Shown in pieces: positions 16,135 to 24,680 of a stretch of DNA of 45,474 nt. The stretch is from an uncultured Oscillospiraceae bacterium (GTDB taxonomy: Bacteria; Bacillota; Clostridia; Oscillospirales; Oscillospiraceae): positions 1-45,474 of the forward strand of contig CANQCS010000014.1 in assembly GCA_947589745.1 (NCBI GenBank). The letters run 5' to 3'. How positions within the stretch are numbered: position 1 is the first letter of the stretch; every line of letters starts with the position of its first letter. The notes under the pieces are model-generated. The model worked only from the letters and a program-made list of their open reading frames with translations. It was not told the origin of the DNA and did no database searches. A program made the translations under genes and the position numbers.

Positions 16135-16461
16135 ATGAAGTTAGACTATACCCTGATCGGTAAGCGCATATCCCGCCGGAGAAATGCGCTGGGCCTGACT
16201 CAGGAGCGGGTCGGTGAATTAGTGGGAATCAGCACACCATATATGTCCAACATCGAGCGCGCCGTCTCCATCCCCTCCACCGAGGTCATCATGCGCTTAG
16301 CCATCGCCCTGGACACCACGCCGGACGAGTTTCTGGTAGGCACGGCCCGCCAGGAGGGCGAGGAGTGGAAGAACGTGGCGGAGCTGTTGCGCGGCATGGA
16401 CGAAAAGCAGCTAACCCTTGCCAGGAGCTTCCTCACCTGGCTGTCGGAGCAAACATTATAA
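16135..16461 (+). CDS. XRE-family transcriptional regulator
   Basis: A 108-residue DNA-binding protein. The helix-turn-helix of the Xre/Cro type lies at about 8-62 (IGKRISRRRNALGLTQERVGELVGI, then YMSNIERAVSIPSTEVIMRLAIAL). A short C-terminal helical part (about 75-108) probably dimerises. ATG at 16135 follows CAAGGAGGGG; the frame is open further upstream without a site. It is divergent from the 68-aa gene, with an inverted repeat in between, so autoregulation is likely. Followed by a strong terminator. Confidence 0.85.
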   Translation: MKLDYTLIGKRISRRRNALGLTQERVGELVGISTPYMSNIERAVSIPSTEVIMRLAIALDTTPDEFLVGTARQEGEEWKNVAELLRGMDEKQLTLARSFLTWLSEQTL

Positions 16462-16470
16462 ATAATGGTA

Positions 16471-16502
16471 AATGAGCCGCCCCCGCCGGGCGGCTCATTT
16501 TC
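16471..16502 (+). terminator. Rho-independent terminator after the XRE gene
   Basis: Perfect stem AATGAGCCGCCC / GGGCGGCTCATT, 5-base loop, then TTTC. Confidence 0.85.
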
Positions 16503-16589
16503 TCCATATGCGCTCCCCTCACATTTCCCCAGGACGATCCCTGTTCTAACTTGTCCACCTTTCTCATACAGATATCCTGGGTGATATGT

Positions 16590-17489
16590 ATGAAAAAACT
16601 GACGCTCTCCGCAGTCCTGGCCGCGGGACTTCTTCTGCTGCTCCGGCCCGAGACCGTGTCCGCCGCCGTCCGTGATGGCCTGTCCCTCTGCGGTCGGACG
16701 GTGATCCCGTCCCTGTTCCCCTTTTTCGTGGTCACGTCCCTGCTGCTCCAGCTGGGCCTGGCGGACGGCCTCCAGGGCCTCTGCGCCCCCTTCATGGGTC
16801 CTCTGTTCCGCCTCCGTGGCGTCTGCGCGATGCCGCTGCTGGCGGGGCTGGTGGGCGGCTACCCCTCCGGGGCCAGAACGGCGGTAGAGCTGTACCAGCA
16901 GGGCCGCCTCAGCCGCCAGGAGGCGGAGCTGCTTCTGGGCTTCTGCGACAACTGCGGCCCGGCGTTTCTGCTGGGCTACGTGGGCGTCACCGTCCTGGAC
17001 AGCGCCCGCGCCGGCCTCTGGCTGTATCTTATCCACGTGTCCGCGGCGCTGACCACGGGGCTGATCCTCTGCCGGCTCGTGAAGGACCGGGGCCCCGCCC
17101 TGCTGCCCAGCCGCCTCCCGGCGAAAACAGTCTCCTTTGCCCAGGCGCTGACCAGCTCTGTCTCCTCCGCCCTGACGTCCTCCCTGAACATCTGCGCATT
17201 CGTGGTAGCCTTCGCCGTCCTGACGGCGCTGCTGCCCACGGGGCTGCCTCCGGCGGTGTCCGGCGTCCTGGAGATGGTCAGCGGCACGGCCGGCCTGGCC
17301 CCAGGCCGGGCGGGGTTCATCGCGGCTGCCGCCATCGTGGGCTGGGGCGGCCTGTCGGTCCACTGTCAGGCGCTGTCCGCCGCCGCCCCGGCGGAGGTCA
17401 GCTTTCGCTGGCACTGGACCGGGAAAGCCCTCCAGGCGGGGATATCGGCCGCCGTGGCGGCCGTGGCTGCGGGGATGATATATCCGTAG
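16590..17489 (+). CDS. Short YlbJ-like sporulation/nucleoside-recognition membrane protein
   Basis: A 299-residue polytopic protein with about eight hydrophobic segments. The block VIPSLFPFFVVTSLLLQLGL...LAGLVGGYPSGARTAVELYQQGRLS...LLGFCDNCGPAFLLGYVG is characteristic of YlbJ and the Gate (nucleoside-recognition) domain family. B. subtilis YlbJ has about 400 residues and is needed for spore formation; this form is about 100 shorter. The start is uncertain: ATG at 16590 has only a weak GGGTG upstream, and the frame is open 39 bases further. No operon partner is present, and repeat copy 3 begins 16 bases after the stop. Confidence 0.75.
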   Translation: MKKLTLSAVLAAGLLLLLRPETVSAAVRDGLSLCGRTVIPSLFPFFVVTSLLLQLGLADGLQGLCAPFMGPLFRLRGVCAMPLLAGLVGGYPSGARTAVELYQQGRLSRQEAELLLGFCDNCGPAFLLGYVGVTVLDSARAGLWLYLIHVSAALTTGLILCRLVKDRGPALLPSRLPAKTVSFAQALTSSVSSALTSSLNICAFVVAFAVLTALLPTGLPPAVSGVLEMVSGTAGLAPGRAGFIAAAAIVGWGGLSVHCQALSAAAPAEVSFRWHWTGKALQAGISAAVAAVAAGMIYP

Positions 17490-17505
17490 TCGGCGGACAG
17501 GCTGA

Positions 17506-18132
17506 TGGGGGCTCCGCCCCCACCGGGTCTGATTCGCCCCCCAGTGGGGCGCACCCTGGGGTTACTTTTCCCTTGCAGGAAAAGTAACCAAAAGTGCACT
17601 CAAGAAAACCAGGAATGGTTTTCTTGAGAATCTTTCCTTAATTTTTTGTTTTGTTTTTGCGCTCCCCCTTTGGCTGGTTTGGTCTAAACCGAACTGGGTC
17701 CCGTGTATGAGGCGCTGCGGCTACAGTGAGTATGTCCCCAAGGAGAGTGAAGCGCTGGTGCAGGGACTCATTGGGTGCGTTGGTCGTTTTTGTGCTTGAC
17801 CGACTGCTGGTTGCTCCGTTCCACTACGCACAGGACAGATTCCCGTATACGGACTCGACAAGAAACATCCATCAATTGCGTAGTGGAACGGAGCAACCAG
17901 CAGTAAGAATACGGCAAAACAAACCAGCACCCCCGATGAAAGCTTTCCCTGACCCCTAGTTCCACCATCCATCTGCCCTTAACGCCCTTCCCCACGGAGG
18001 GGATTCTCAAGGGGGCCAAAGGCCCCCTTGAGCAATTTTTTGGTTACTTTTTGTTTGCACAAAAAGTAACCGAGGGTGTGCCTCCGGCACAAAAGGAAGA
18101 AAAAATCCTGGGTCAGGGGGCGGAGCCCCCTG
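17506..18132 (+). repeat. Composite intergenic repeat, copy 3 (full, variants E2/H2)
   Basis: Fills the gap between the YlbJ-like gene and pepF. Left hairpins match copies 1, 6 and 7. The spacer is type E2 (AAGCGCTGGTGCAGGGACTC). Core arms are 17812-17830 and 17877-17895, 46 bp apart. The right arm has the H2 hairpin GGTTACTTTTTG / CAAAAAGTAACC and closes with CAGGGGGCGGAGCCCCCTG. The left outer flank of the core carries CTGCTGGT, which elsewhere flanks the other side, a sign of exchange. No gene seen. Confidence 0.9.
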
Positions 18133-18159
18133 TACAACCCATCCAAATCGTGGTATAAT
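18131..18159 (+). promoter_or_regulatory. Promoter of pepF at the right edge of repeat copy 3
   Basis: TGTACA (18131-18136), 17-bp spacer, TATAAT (18154-18159). The -35 overlaps the last bases of the repeat. Confidence 0.6.
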
Positions 18160-18212
18160 CCTATCACATTCATAAGGTTATATTTTGATTTGGAATGGAG
18201 GATAGAAAATCA

Positions 18213-20015
18213 ATGTCCGTTGATGTGAAGATCATGAAGCGCTGTGAACAGGCTCCCGCCGACTGCTGGAGCGTGGAGGACCTCTTCCCCAGCGACGAGG
18301 CCTGGGAAAAGGCCCTGGAGGACTGCCAGGCCCTGCCGGCCCAGGTGTCCGCCTACCGGGGCCGCCTGGGCGGGTCCGCCCGCACCCTCCTGGAGTACCT
18401 GGACTGGAGCGAACAGGTGGACGCCCGTCTCAGCAATTTACATATCTACTCCATGCTCCGCCTGGACGAGGACACCGCCGACCCGGACCACCAGGCCATG
18501 CAGGGCCGCTGCCGCAGCTTTGCCGTCAAAATGTCCGCCGCCGCCGCCTTCGAGCGGCCGGAGCTCATCGCCATCCCCGACGAGACTTTGGAGCAGTTCT
18601 ATCGGGACGAGCCCGGCCTGGAGAAGTACCGCCGGTATCTGGCCCGCGTCCGGCGGGGCCGGGACCACGTGCTGTCCCAGGCTGAGGAGGACCTCTTGGC
18701 CGCCTCCGGACAGGTGGCCCATGGCCCCAGCGCCATCTTCAACACTTTCAACAACGCCGACCTGAAATTCCCCCCTGTCCCGGACAGCCAGGGCAGGGAG
18801 CACCCCCTGACCCACGCCTCCTACATCGTCCTCATGCACAGCACGGACCGCACCCTCCGGGAGAACGCCTTCAAGGCGTACTACCACGCCTACGGCGCCT
18901 ACCGCAACAGCCTGGCCGCCATGCTGGAATCCGAGATCCAGAAAAACGTCTTCTACGCCAGGGCCCGGGGCTATGACAGCGTCCTCCAGTCCGCCCTCTT
19001 CCCCTCCGAGATCCCCGAGGCGGTCTACCACAACCTCATTGAGGCCGTCCACCAGAACATGGACAAGCTGCACCGCTACATGGCCCTGCGGAAGAAGGTC
19101 ATGGGCCTGGACCGGCTCCACATGTACGACATCTACGCCCCCATGCTGCCGGAGGCGGACCAGGTCATCCCCTTCGCCCAGGCCAAGGAGTACGTCCTGG
19201 AGGCCACCAAGGTCATGGGCGGGGAGTACAGCCGGGTCATCGCCAGCGCCTTTGATCAGCGGTGGATGGACATTTACGAGAACGAGGGCAAGCGCTCCGG
19301 CGCCTACTCCTGCGGCTGCCGGGTCCACCCCTTCGTGCTCCTCAACCACACTGACGACCTGAAGAGCGCCTTCACCCTGGCCCACGAGCTGGGCCACGCC
19401 ATGCACTCCTATCTGAGCAACAAGAACCAGCCCCCGGTCTACGCCAGCTACGTCCTCTTTGTGGCCGAGGTGGCCTCCACCTGCAACGAGGCCCTGCTGA
19501 TGCAGTACCTCCTGGGCCAGACCACGGACAAGCGGCAGCGGGCGGTGCTCCTGAACCACTTCCTGGAGCAGTTCCGCTCCACCCTCTACCGCCAGACCAT
19601 GTTCGCGGAGTTCGAGCTGAAGACCCACGCCCTGGCCGAGCAGGGCGAGGCCCTCACCGCACAGAAGCTGTGTCAGGTCTACCACGACCTCAACAAGCTC
19701 TACTACGGCCCGGACGTGGTGTCCGACGACGAGATCGCCCTGGAGTGGTCCCGCATTCCCCACTTCTACCGCCGGTTCTACGTCTACCAGTACGCCACCG
19801 GCTTCTCCGCCGCCATGGCGCTGTCCCGCCGCATCCTCACCGGCGGCGAGGCGGCGGTGCAGGACTATCTGCGCTTCCTCTCCGGCGGCTGCTCCACCGA
19901 CCCAGTGTCCCTCCTGAAGATCGCCGGCGTGGACGTGAGCACCCCGGCCCCGGTGAATGATGCGCTCGCCCTCTTCGGCGAGCTCATCGGCGAGATGGAA
20001 ACGCTGTTGGCATAA
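18213..20015 (+). CDS. pepF: M3-family oligoendopeptidase F
   Basis: A cytosolic zinc metallopeptidase that cuts short peptides. With the start at 18213 the protein has 600 residues, normal for PepF. The zinc motif HELGH is at 391-395 (FTLAHELGHAMHSYL), with the third ligand expected in the following EVASTCNEALL helix. The N-terminal half matches the PepF lid domain (CWSVEDLFPSDEAWEKAL is the usual opening). ATG at 18213 is chosen because GGAGG lies about 9 bases upstream; an ATG at 18195 has no site. It has its own promoter and terminator and is a single-gene unit between repeat copies 3 and 4. Confidence 0.93.
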   Translation: MSVDVKIMKRCEQAPADCWSVEDLFPSDEAWEKALEDCQALPAQVSAYRGRLGGSARTLLEYLDWSEQVDARLSNLHIYSMLRLDEDTADPDHQAMQGRCRSFAVKMSAAAAFERPELIAIPDETLEQFYRDEPGLEKYRRYLARVRRGRDHVLSQAEEDLLAASGQVAHGPSAIFNTFNNADLKFPPVPDSQGREHPLTHASYIVLMHSTDRTLRENAFKAYYHAYGAYRNSLAAMLESEIQKNVFYARARGYDSVLQSALFPSEIPEAVYHNLIEAVHQNMDKLHRYMALRKKVMGLDRLHMYDIYAPMLPEADQVIPFAQAKEYVLEATKVMGGEYSRVIASAFDQRWMDIYENEGKRSGAYSCGCRVHPFVLLNHTDDLKSAFTLAHELGHAMHSYLSNKNQPPVYASYVLFVAEVASTCNEALLMQYLLGQTTDKRQRAVLLNHFLEQFRSTLYRQTMFAEFELKTHALAEQGEALTAQKLCQVYHDLNKLYYGPDVVSDDEIALEWSRIPHFYRRFYVYQYATGFSAAMALSRRILTGGEAAVQDYLRFLSGGCSTDPVSLLKIAGVDVSTPAPVNDALALFGELIGEMETLLA

Positions 20016-20018
20016 TTT

Positions 20019-20053
20019 AAGGCTGGTATGACTTCGGTCATACCAGCCTTTCT
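20019..20053 (+). terminator. Rho-independent terminator after pepF
   Basis: Perfect stem AAGGCTGGTATGAC / GTCATACCAGCCTT with a stable TTCG loop, then TCT. Repeat copy 4 begins about 10 bases later. Confidence 0.9.
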
Positions 20054-20063
20054 GCTCGAAGCG

Positions 20064-20678
20064 CAGGGGCCTCCGGCCCCTGGGTGGGTCCTGGTAGGGA
20101 CCTTCGGTCCCTGCTGACCCTGGGTTACTTTTTGTGCAAACAAAAAGTAACCAAAAAATTGCTTAAGGGGCTACGCCCCTTAAGAATCCCCGGGGATAAC
20201 GGTTAAGGACAGATGGATGTTGGGACTAGGGGCCAGGGAAAGCTTTCATCGATACTGCGTTTTTGTTTTTCCATATTCCTACTGCTGGTTGCTCCGTTCC
20301 ACTACGCAATTGATAGATGTTTCGTTTCGGACCGTATACGGAAATCTGTCTTTTGCGTAGTGGAACGGAGCAGAACGCAGTCGGACAACGTAAAAAACGA
20401 CCAACGCACCCAATGCGCCCCCGCCCCAGCGCTTCACTCCCCTTGGGGACATACTAAAACAGCCGCAACGCCCCCATACACGGGAGCAAGAACAGTTTAG
20501 ACCAAACCAACCAAAGGTGGAGCGCAAACCTAAACAAAAAATAAGGAAAGATTCTCAAGAAAACCATTCCTGGTTTTCTTGAGCACGCTTTTGCATACTT
20601 TTCCCGTGGGGGAAAAGTAGGCCAGGGCCGCACCCATCGGGGGTGCGCATCAGACCCCGTGGGGGCGGAGCCCCCACA
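20064..20678 (-). repeat. Composite intergenic repeat, copy 4 (full, variants E2/H2, minus)
   Basis: Lies between the convergent pepF and HAD genes. On the plus strand it opens with the H2 right end (CAGGGGCCTCCGGCCCCTG, GGTTACTTTTT hairpin, CTTAAGGGGC hairpin). Core arms are 20290-20308 and 20354-20372, 45 bp apart. A type E2 spacer and the left-arm hairpins follow; hairpin B is slightly mismatched here. It closes with GTGGGGGCGGAGCCCCCAC, 20 bases from the HAD stop. Confidence 0.9.
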
Positions 20679-20698
20679 CCCCCCGGTATGCCGGAGCA

Positions 20699-21382
20699 TC
20701 ACAGCACCCGGCATACCTCCTCCAGTCTTTCCACGATATGATCGGGCCCCGGCCGTGGCACGGCCGCGGTCCGATGAATGTCGAACCAGCAGGTCCTCAT
20801 TCCGTAGTCCGCCGCGCCGCGGATATCCGCCGTCATGGAGTCCCCGATCATCATGACCTCCTCCGGCCGCAGGGGCGCCAGCGCCTGAAAGCACACGTCA
20901 AAGAACGCCGCCGAAGGCTTCACCGCCCCTACCCGCTCCGAGATAAAAAGGTGGTCGAAGTACGCCAGCATCCCGGCGCTGTCCAGCCGCCGCACCTGCT
21001 GGCCGTAGGGCCCGTTGCTGGCGGCGGTCAGGATGTAGCCCCTGCCCTGCAGGTACCGCAGCAGGTCCAGCGCCCCCTCCACCGGCTCGGCGCTGAGATT
21101 TAAGTTGGCCTTGAACCGGTCCTCGAACACCCTGCCGTCGAAGTCCACGCCGTACTCCCGGAAGATGGCCTGCCAGCGAACGTCCCGCAGCCCCTCCACG
21201 GTGAGCTTTCCCGCCTCGATCTCCAGCCACAGCCCGTTGTTGATCCGCCGGAAAATGTCGTAGTAGTCCTCCGGAAACGCCAGGGAGAACTCCTTGGCCG
21301 CCTCCAGCATGGCGTACCGGGAACAGGCCCCAAAATCCAGCAGGGTGTCGTCGATATCCAGCATCACCGCTTTGACGCTCAT
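20699..21382 (-). CDS. HAD-family hydrolase, YjjG-like (probable nucleotidase)
   Basis: A 227-residue haloacid-dehalogenase-fold phosphatase. Motif I DIDDTL carries the nucleophile D9 and acid D11. Motif II is TAASNG, motif III the Lys in GAVKPSAAFF, motif IV MIGDSMTADIRGA. The helical cap lies between about 15 and 95. The layout resembles YjjG/pyrimidine 5'-nucleotidases, but the substrate is inferred only. ATG at 21382 follows GGAGGA and overlaps the upstream stop by 4 bases (ATGA), so translation is coupled with the radical SAM gene. Upstream frame extension has no site and is ignored. Confidence 0.85.
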   Translation of the reverse strand: MSVKAVMLDIDDTLLDFGACSRYAMLEAAKEFSLAFPEDYYDIFRRINNGLWLEIEAGKLTVEGLRDVRWQAIFREYGVDFDGRVFEDRFKANLNLSAEPVEGALDLLRYLQGRGYILTAASNGPYGQQVRRLDSAGMLAYFDHLFISERVGAVKPSAAFFDVCFQALAPLRPEEVMMIGDSMTADIRGAADYGMRTCWFDIHRTAAVPRPGPDHIVERLEEVCRVL

Positions 21383-22425
21383 GATGCTCCTCCTTCCCAG
21401 TGTTCCCGGCAGTACCGGGCCAGCATCAGCTCGATATAGTCGTCCCGTCCGAAGAGCCTCCGGCTCTCCGGGTCGCCATAGGCCCGCACCAGTTCCCCCA
21501 CCGGCACCGTCAGCCGCGCCCTCTGGGCGAAGCTCCGGCTCTCCCGGTAGTTCTCCAGCACCGCCTCCGCGCCGTCCCGCTTCCAATTGCCCAGACGCCA
21601 CCAGGGGCTGGGCGCGGTGACGTTGGGGTACACGTCGAAGCTCCCGTCCACATAGAAGACCGGCTCACTCTCCACATAGGAGGCCGTCTCCCCGCTGTCC
21701 GCAAGGGCCTCATACAGGGCCGACTCCGTCTGGCCGAACACATCCTCCAGGCGCTCCGCGCCGAAATGCCGCAGCGTCTCCTCCGCCAGCAGCGGCGGGA
21801 TCTTCTCCAGCTCCTCCGGCGTGGGCCAGATGGGATAGTTCTTCTCGTTCTCCCCGTCGCAGCTCCCCTGGTGGACGAAGCAGGCGGGCCTCCCGCCGGT
21901 CCTGCTCTCCAGCTCCCGGACCAGTGCCTCCACCTGGGGCAGCCCCTCTGCGGTCTCCCGGTTCAGGAAGGTCTGGATGCGGGGGGCGATGCCGTTCTCC
22001 AGCAGCACGTCGATGCTCCGCAGGATATCCCGGTACGCGCCCCGCCGGCCGGTCCAGCGGTCGGTCATCGCCTCCCCGCCGAACACCGTCAGCTGCACCG
22101 TCTCCACCCCCAGCTCCCTGAGCCAGGGGGCGTAGCTCCCGTCCCGGGCCAGCCGCCACACGCTGGCCAAATCGAAGTGGGGCGTCACGTGCCCGGACAG
22201 CGCGCACCGCAGGTCCCACAGCTCCCGGTAGCTGTCGGAGAAGTCCGGCTCCCGGTACCAGTCGAAGACCTCCAGGCTCTCCGCGAAGGGCCGGAACTCC
22301 TCCGCCGCCCAGACCAGCTCCTCCCGCTCCATCCGCCCGTTGGGCCTGCTGCCCAGCCAGCAGTGCCGGCACCGCTCCGGGCAGCCGCGCATATCCAGGC
22401 AGACCGTCATCCGTTTGAACCGCAT
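21379..22425 (-). CDS. Radical SAM protein of unknown function
   Basis: A 348-residue protein. C15, C19 and C22 in GCPERCRHCWLG form the CX3CX2C radical SAM motif near the N-terminus. Later blocks LGVETVQLTVFGGEAMTDRWTGRRGAY and the strand APRIQTFLN fit the barrel. A C-terminal region with no Cys cluster (about 240-348) is not recognised. There is thus one Fe-S cluster and no SPASM domain. The TAA of the preceding gene lies in its ribosome site (TAAGGAGG). Position between an inositol-phosphatase-like gene and a HAD phosphatase in a tight operon suggests work on a phosphorylated small molecule, but that is a guess. Confidence 0.78.
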   Translation of the reverse strand: MRFKRMTVCLDMRGCPERCRHCWLGSRPNGRMEREELVWAAEEFRPFAESLEVFDWYREPDFSDSYRELWDLRCALSGHVTPHFDLASVWRLARDGSYAPWLRELGVETVQLTVFGGEAMTDRWTGRRGAYRDILRSIDVLLENGIAPRIQTFLNRETAEGLPQVEALVRELESRTGGRPACFVHQGSCDGENEKNYPIWPTPEELEKIPPLLAEETLRHFGAERLEDVFGQTESALYEALADSGETASYVESEPVFYVDGSFDVYPNVTAPSPWWRLGNWKRDGAEAVLENYRESRSFAQRARLTVPVGELVRAYGDPESRRLFGRDDYIELMLARYCREHWEGGAS

Positions 22426-22435
22426 CCCGTCCTCC

Positions 22436-23206
22436 TTACACCGTCACATCCAGCTCCTTCAGGATGTCCTTATTCACGTCGTTGCTGGCCCAGGCGCTGC
22501 CCCGCCGGGTGACGGAGAGGGGCGACCCGTCCATCCGGCAGATGAACCCGCCCGCCTCCGTGACCACCAGGCTGGCCGCCGCGTAGTCCCAGGGGCTCAG
22601 GATGTACTCAAAGAACGCGTCGTACCGCCCGCAGGCCACATAGCACAGGTCCAGCGCCGCCGCGCCCATGCGCCGGAAATCGCAGCTCCGCCGGAACAGC
22701 TGCTCCGTGACCCGCATGGTGGCGCCGATGTACTCCCGGTCATAGATGGCGGTGCCCATGCCGAAGATGCCCTCCGCCAGGGGCCGGGCGCTGACGCGGA
22801 TGGGCCTCCCGTTGAGGAACGCGCCCCCGCCCCGCTCCGCGGTGAACATCTCGTCCCGGTAGGGGTCATACACCACGCCGTACTCCACCCGGCCGTCACA
22901 GGCCAGGGCCACGGAGATGGCGCTCTGGCGCAGGTGCCGGACAAAGTTGGTGGTCCCGTCGATGGGGTCCACGATAAAGGCCCAGCCGTGGTCCGGGCCG
23001 GCGTTCTCCGCCTCCTCCTCGCCGAAGAAGATGGACCCCGGCATCAGCGGCGGCAGCTTCTCCTTCAGGAACTTCTCCACCGCCAAATCGTACTCCGTCA
23101 CCAGGTCGGCGGCGGAGGTCTTCTCATGGGTCTGTGAAGCCACATCGTGGGCGGACAGTACGATCCGGCCCGCCTCCCGCACGATGGGCACGATCTTCTC
23201 GACCAT
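22436..23206 (-). CDS. Inositol-monophosphatase family protein
   Basis: A 256-residue member of the IMPase/SuhB family of Mg- or Li-sensitive phosphatases. The metal site is visible: E63-E64 in FFGEEEA, D80 and D83 in VDPIDGTTNFV, and the C-terminal SPWDYAAASLVVTEAGG with the third Asp. Members cleave inositol phosphates, fructose bisphosphate or PAP; sequence alone does not decide. ATG at 23206 follows GGGGGAG; the frame is open upstream (to 23248) but that part overlaps the 53-aa gene. Second gene of a four-gene operon. Confidence 0.88.
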   Translation of the reverse strand: MVEKIVPIVREAGRIVLSAHDVASQTHEKTSAADLVTEYDLAVEKFLKEKLPPLMPGSIFFGEEEAENAGPDHGWAFIVDPIDGTTNFVRHLRQSAISVALACDGRVEYGVVYDPYRDEMFTAERGGGAFLNGRPIRVSARPLAEGIFGMGTAIYDREYIGATMRVTEQLFRRSCDFRRMGAAALDLCYVACGRYDAFFEYILSPWDYAAASLVVTEAGGFICRMDGSPLSVTRRGSAWASNDVNKDILKELDVTV

Positions 23207-23232
23207 GCCGGTCTCCCCCTTTCCGCGCCGCC

Positions 23233-23394
23233 TCACAGCAGCGTCCACTCAAAATTTTCAAACAGCAGCCTGCTGTCCACGTCGGTGCCGTCGGGCAGCA
23301 GGAACATGGCCACCTGGATCTCCACGCCCGCGTCGGAGATCAGATAGGCGTAATCCCCGTTGATGGTCTGAACGGTATAATATGCCGGTTCCAT
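23233..23394 (-). CDS. Small protein of unknown function (53 aa)
   Basis: Short open frame beginning MEPAYYTVQTINGDYAYLI and ending NFEWTLL. It is strand-rich in pattern, like a single small beta barrel: alternating hydrophobic residues, YTVQTINGDYAYLISDAGV, then EIQVAMFLLPDGTDV. It has no Cys, no membrane segment and no motif I can name. ATG at 23394 follows GGGAGGT at 6 bases, and codon use matches the neighbours, which supports it being real. It leads the operon, 26 bases ahead of the phosphatase gene. Confidence 0.65.
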   Translation of the reverse strand: MEPAYYTVQTINGDYAYLISDAGVEIQVAMFLLPDGTDVDSRLLFENFEWTLL

Positions 23395-23470
23395 GCCAGT
23401 ACCTCCCTGTTAAGTATCGGTTTTCATTTTACCATACCCGCAAAAAATTTACAACCCCGCGCCGCCCCTC

Positions 23471-23510
23471 TTGACAACGGCGCAAGTTCGTGATATTGTT
23501 TATTAACAAT
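23471..23510 (+). promoter_or_regulatory. Promoter and probable Fur/PerR operator
   Basis: TTGACA (23471-23476), 17-bp spacer, TATTGT (23494-23499). An inverted repeat ATTGTT-TATT-AACAAT (23495-23510) covers the -10 and start region. An AT-rich operator there fits autorepression by the Fur/PerR-type protein encoded just downstream. Confidence 0.65.
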
Positions 23511-23537
23511 AATCATTCCTAATAAGGGGCGAGAAAT

Positions 23538-23924
23538 ATGCCGGACCGGAACACCATGCAGAAGGCCGCCGTCCACAAGGCGCTCTGCGAGATGAAGACC
23601 CACCCCACCGCCGCCATGGTGTACGACCAGGTCCACCAGGACCACCCCGGCATCAGCCGTTCCACGGTCTACCGCATCCTGGCCCGGATGGCGGAGGAGG
23701 GCAAGATCCTCCGCCTGGAGCTGGGCGGCAGCGACAGCCGGTACGACGGCACAATGCGCCCCCACAGCCACATCCACTGCCGCATCTGCGGCGCGGTGGC
23801 GGACCTGCCGGCCACGGCGGTGACGCCGCCGGAGGACACGGCGGGCTTTCTGCTGGAGGACTGGGCGGTGGTCTACCGCGGCCTCTGTCCCGCCTGCCGG
23901 AGGGCCGCGGAACACATCGGGTAG
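23538..23924 (+). CDS. Fur-family regulator, PerR-like
   Basis: A 128-residue metalloregulator. The winged helix is N-terminal (about 8-65: HPTAAMVYDQVHQDHPGISRSTVYRILARM). The regulatory metal region has H76, H78, H80 (RPHSHIHCRICG), and two CX2C pairs (C81/C84, C117/C120) form the structural zinc site. Clustering with rubrerythrin and rubredoxin points to a PerR-like peroxide sensor rather than an iron sensor. The Asp and His details that separate PerR from Fur cannot be settled by eye. ATG follows AAGGGGCGAG. It sits under an inverted repeat that is probably its own operator. A GC-rich inverted repeat follows (near 23951-23975) without a T-run. Confidence 0.88.
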   Translation: MPDRNTMQKAAVHKALCEMKTHPTAAMVYDQVHQDHPGISRSTVYRILARMAEEGKILRLELGGSDSRYDGTMRPHSHIHCRICGAVADLPATAVTPPEDTAGFLLEDWAVVYRGLCPACRRAAEHIG

Positions 23925-24012
23925 CCACGCCGGAAGGCGTCTATCAAATAGGGCCTGGGTCCCCAGGTCCCGGATTCAGGTATGCAAAACATTTTGAAAA
24001 GGAGAAACGACT

Positions 24013-24600
24013 ATGAAGAAATGGGTCTGCCCCGTCTGCGGTTATGTCCATGAGGGCGACACGCCCCCCGAGTTCTGCCCCACCTGCAAGGTCCCCGGCA
24101 GCAAGTTCAAGCTGATGGAAGAGGACGCCAAGCTGGCCGCCGAGCACGAGTACGGCATCTATGCCAAGACCGTGAAGAACAACCCCGACATCAGCGACGA
24201 GGACAAGAAGTACATCTTCGACCAGCTCATGGCCAACTTCAACGGTGAGTGCGGCGAGGTCGGTATGTATCTGTGCATGGCCCGTATCGCCCACCGGGAG
24301 GGCTACCCTGAGATCGGCCTGTACTGGGAGAAGGCCGCCTATGAGGAGGCCGAGCACGCCGCCAAGTTCGCGGAGCTGCTGGGCAGCGAGCTGGAGCCCA
24401 ACATGAAGGCCGACACCAAGGCCAACCTGGCCTGGCGTGTGGACTGCGAGTTCGGCGCCACCCAGGGCAAGTTCGACCTGGCCCTCTGCGCCAAGAAGAA
24501 CGGCCTGGACGCCATCCACGACACCGTCCACGAGATGGCCCGTGACGAGGCCCGCCACGGCAAGGCGCTGAAGGGCCTGCTGGAGCGCTACTTCAAGTAA
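24013..24600 (+). CDS. Reverse rubrerythrin (N-terminal rubredoxin domain)
   Basis: A 195-residue non-heme iron peroxidase. The order is reversed from classic rubrerythrin: the rubredoxin Fe(Cys)4 centre comes first (CPVCGYVHEGDTPPEFCPTC, residues 6-25), then the four-helix diiron domain with the Glu/His ligands in FNGECGEVGMYLCMARIAHREGYPEIG, AAYEEAEHAAKF and HEMARDEARHGKA. In anaerobic clostridia reverse rubrerythrins act as terminal NADH-dependent H2O2 and O2 reductases, fed by rubredoxin (family knowledge). A rubredoxin lies two genes on. ATG follows AAAAGGAG. Very likely controlled by the upstream PerR-like protein. Confidence 0.93.
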   Translation: MKKWVCPVCGYVHEGDTPPEFCPTCKVPGSKFKLMEEDAKLAAEHEYGIYAKTVKNNPDISDEDKKYIFDQLMANFNGECGEVGMYLCMARIAHREGYPEIGLYWEKAAYEEAEHAAKFAELLGSELEPNMKADTKANLAWRVDCEFGATQGKFDLALCAKKNGLDAIHDTVHEMARDEARHGKALKGLLERYFK

Positions 24601-24621
24601 GCCATCCTCTGCAAACCGGCG

Positions 24622-24652
24622 GGGACGCCGCGCCGAAGCGGGGCGGCGTCCC
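24622..24652 (+). other. Intercistronic hairpin
   Basis: GGGACGCCGC / GCGGCGTCCC with an 11-base loop and no T-run, between the rubrerythrin and the next gene. It is better read as an mRNA stability or processing element, or a partial attenuator, than as a terminator. Confidence 0.5.
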
Positions 24653-24680
24653 GTCTCAAACGTGAAAGGGAGTAATCAGT

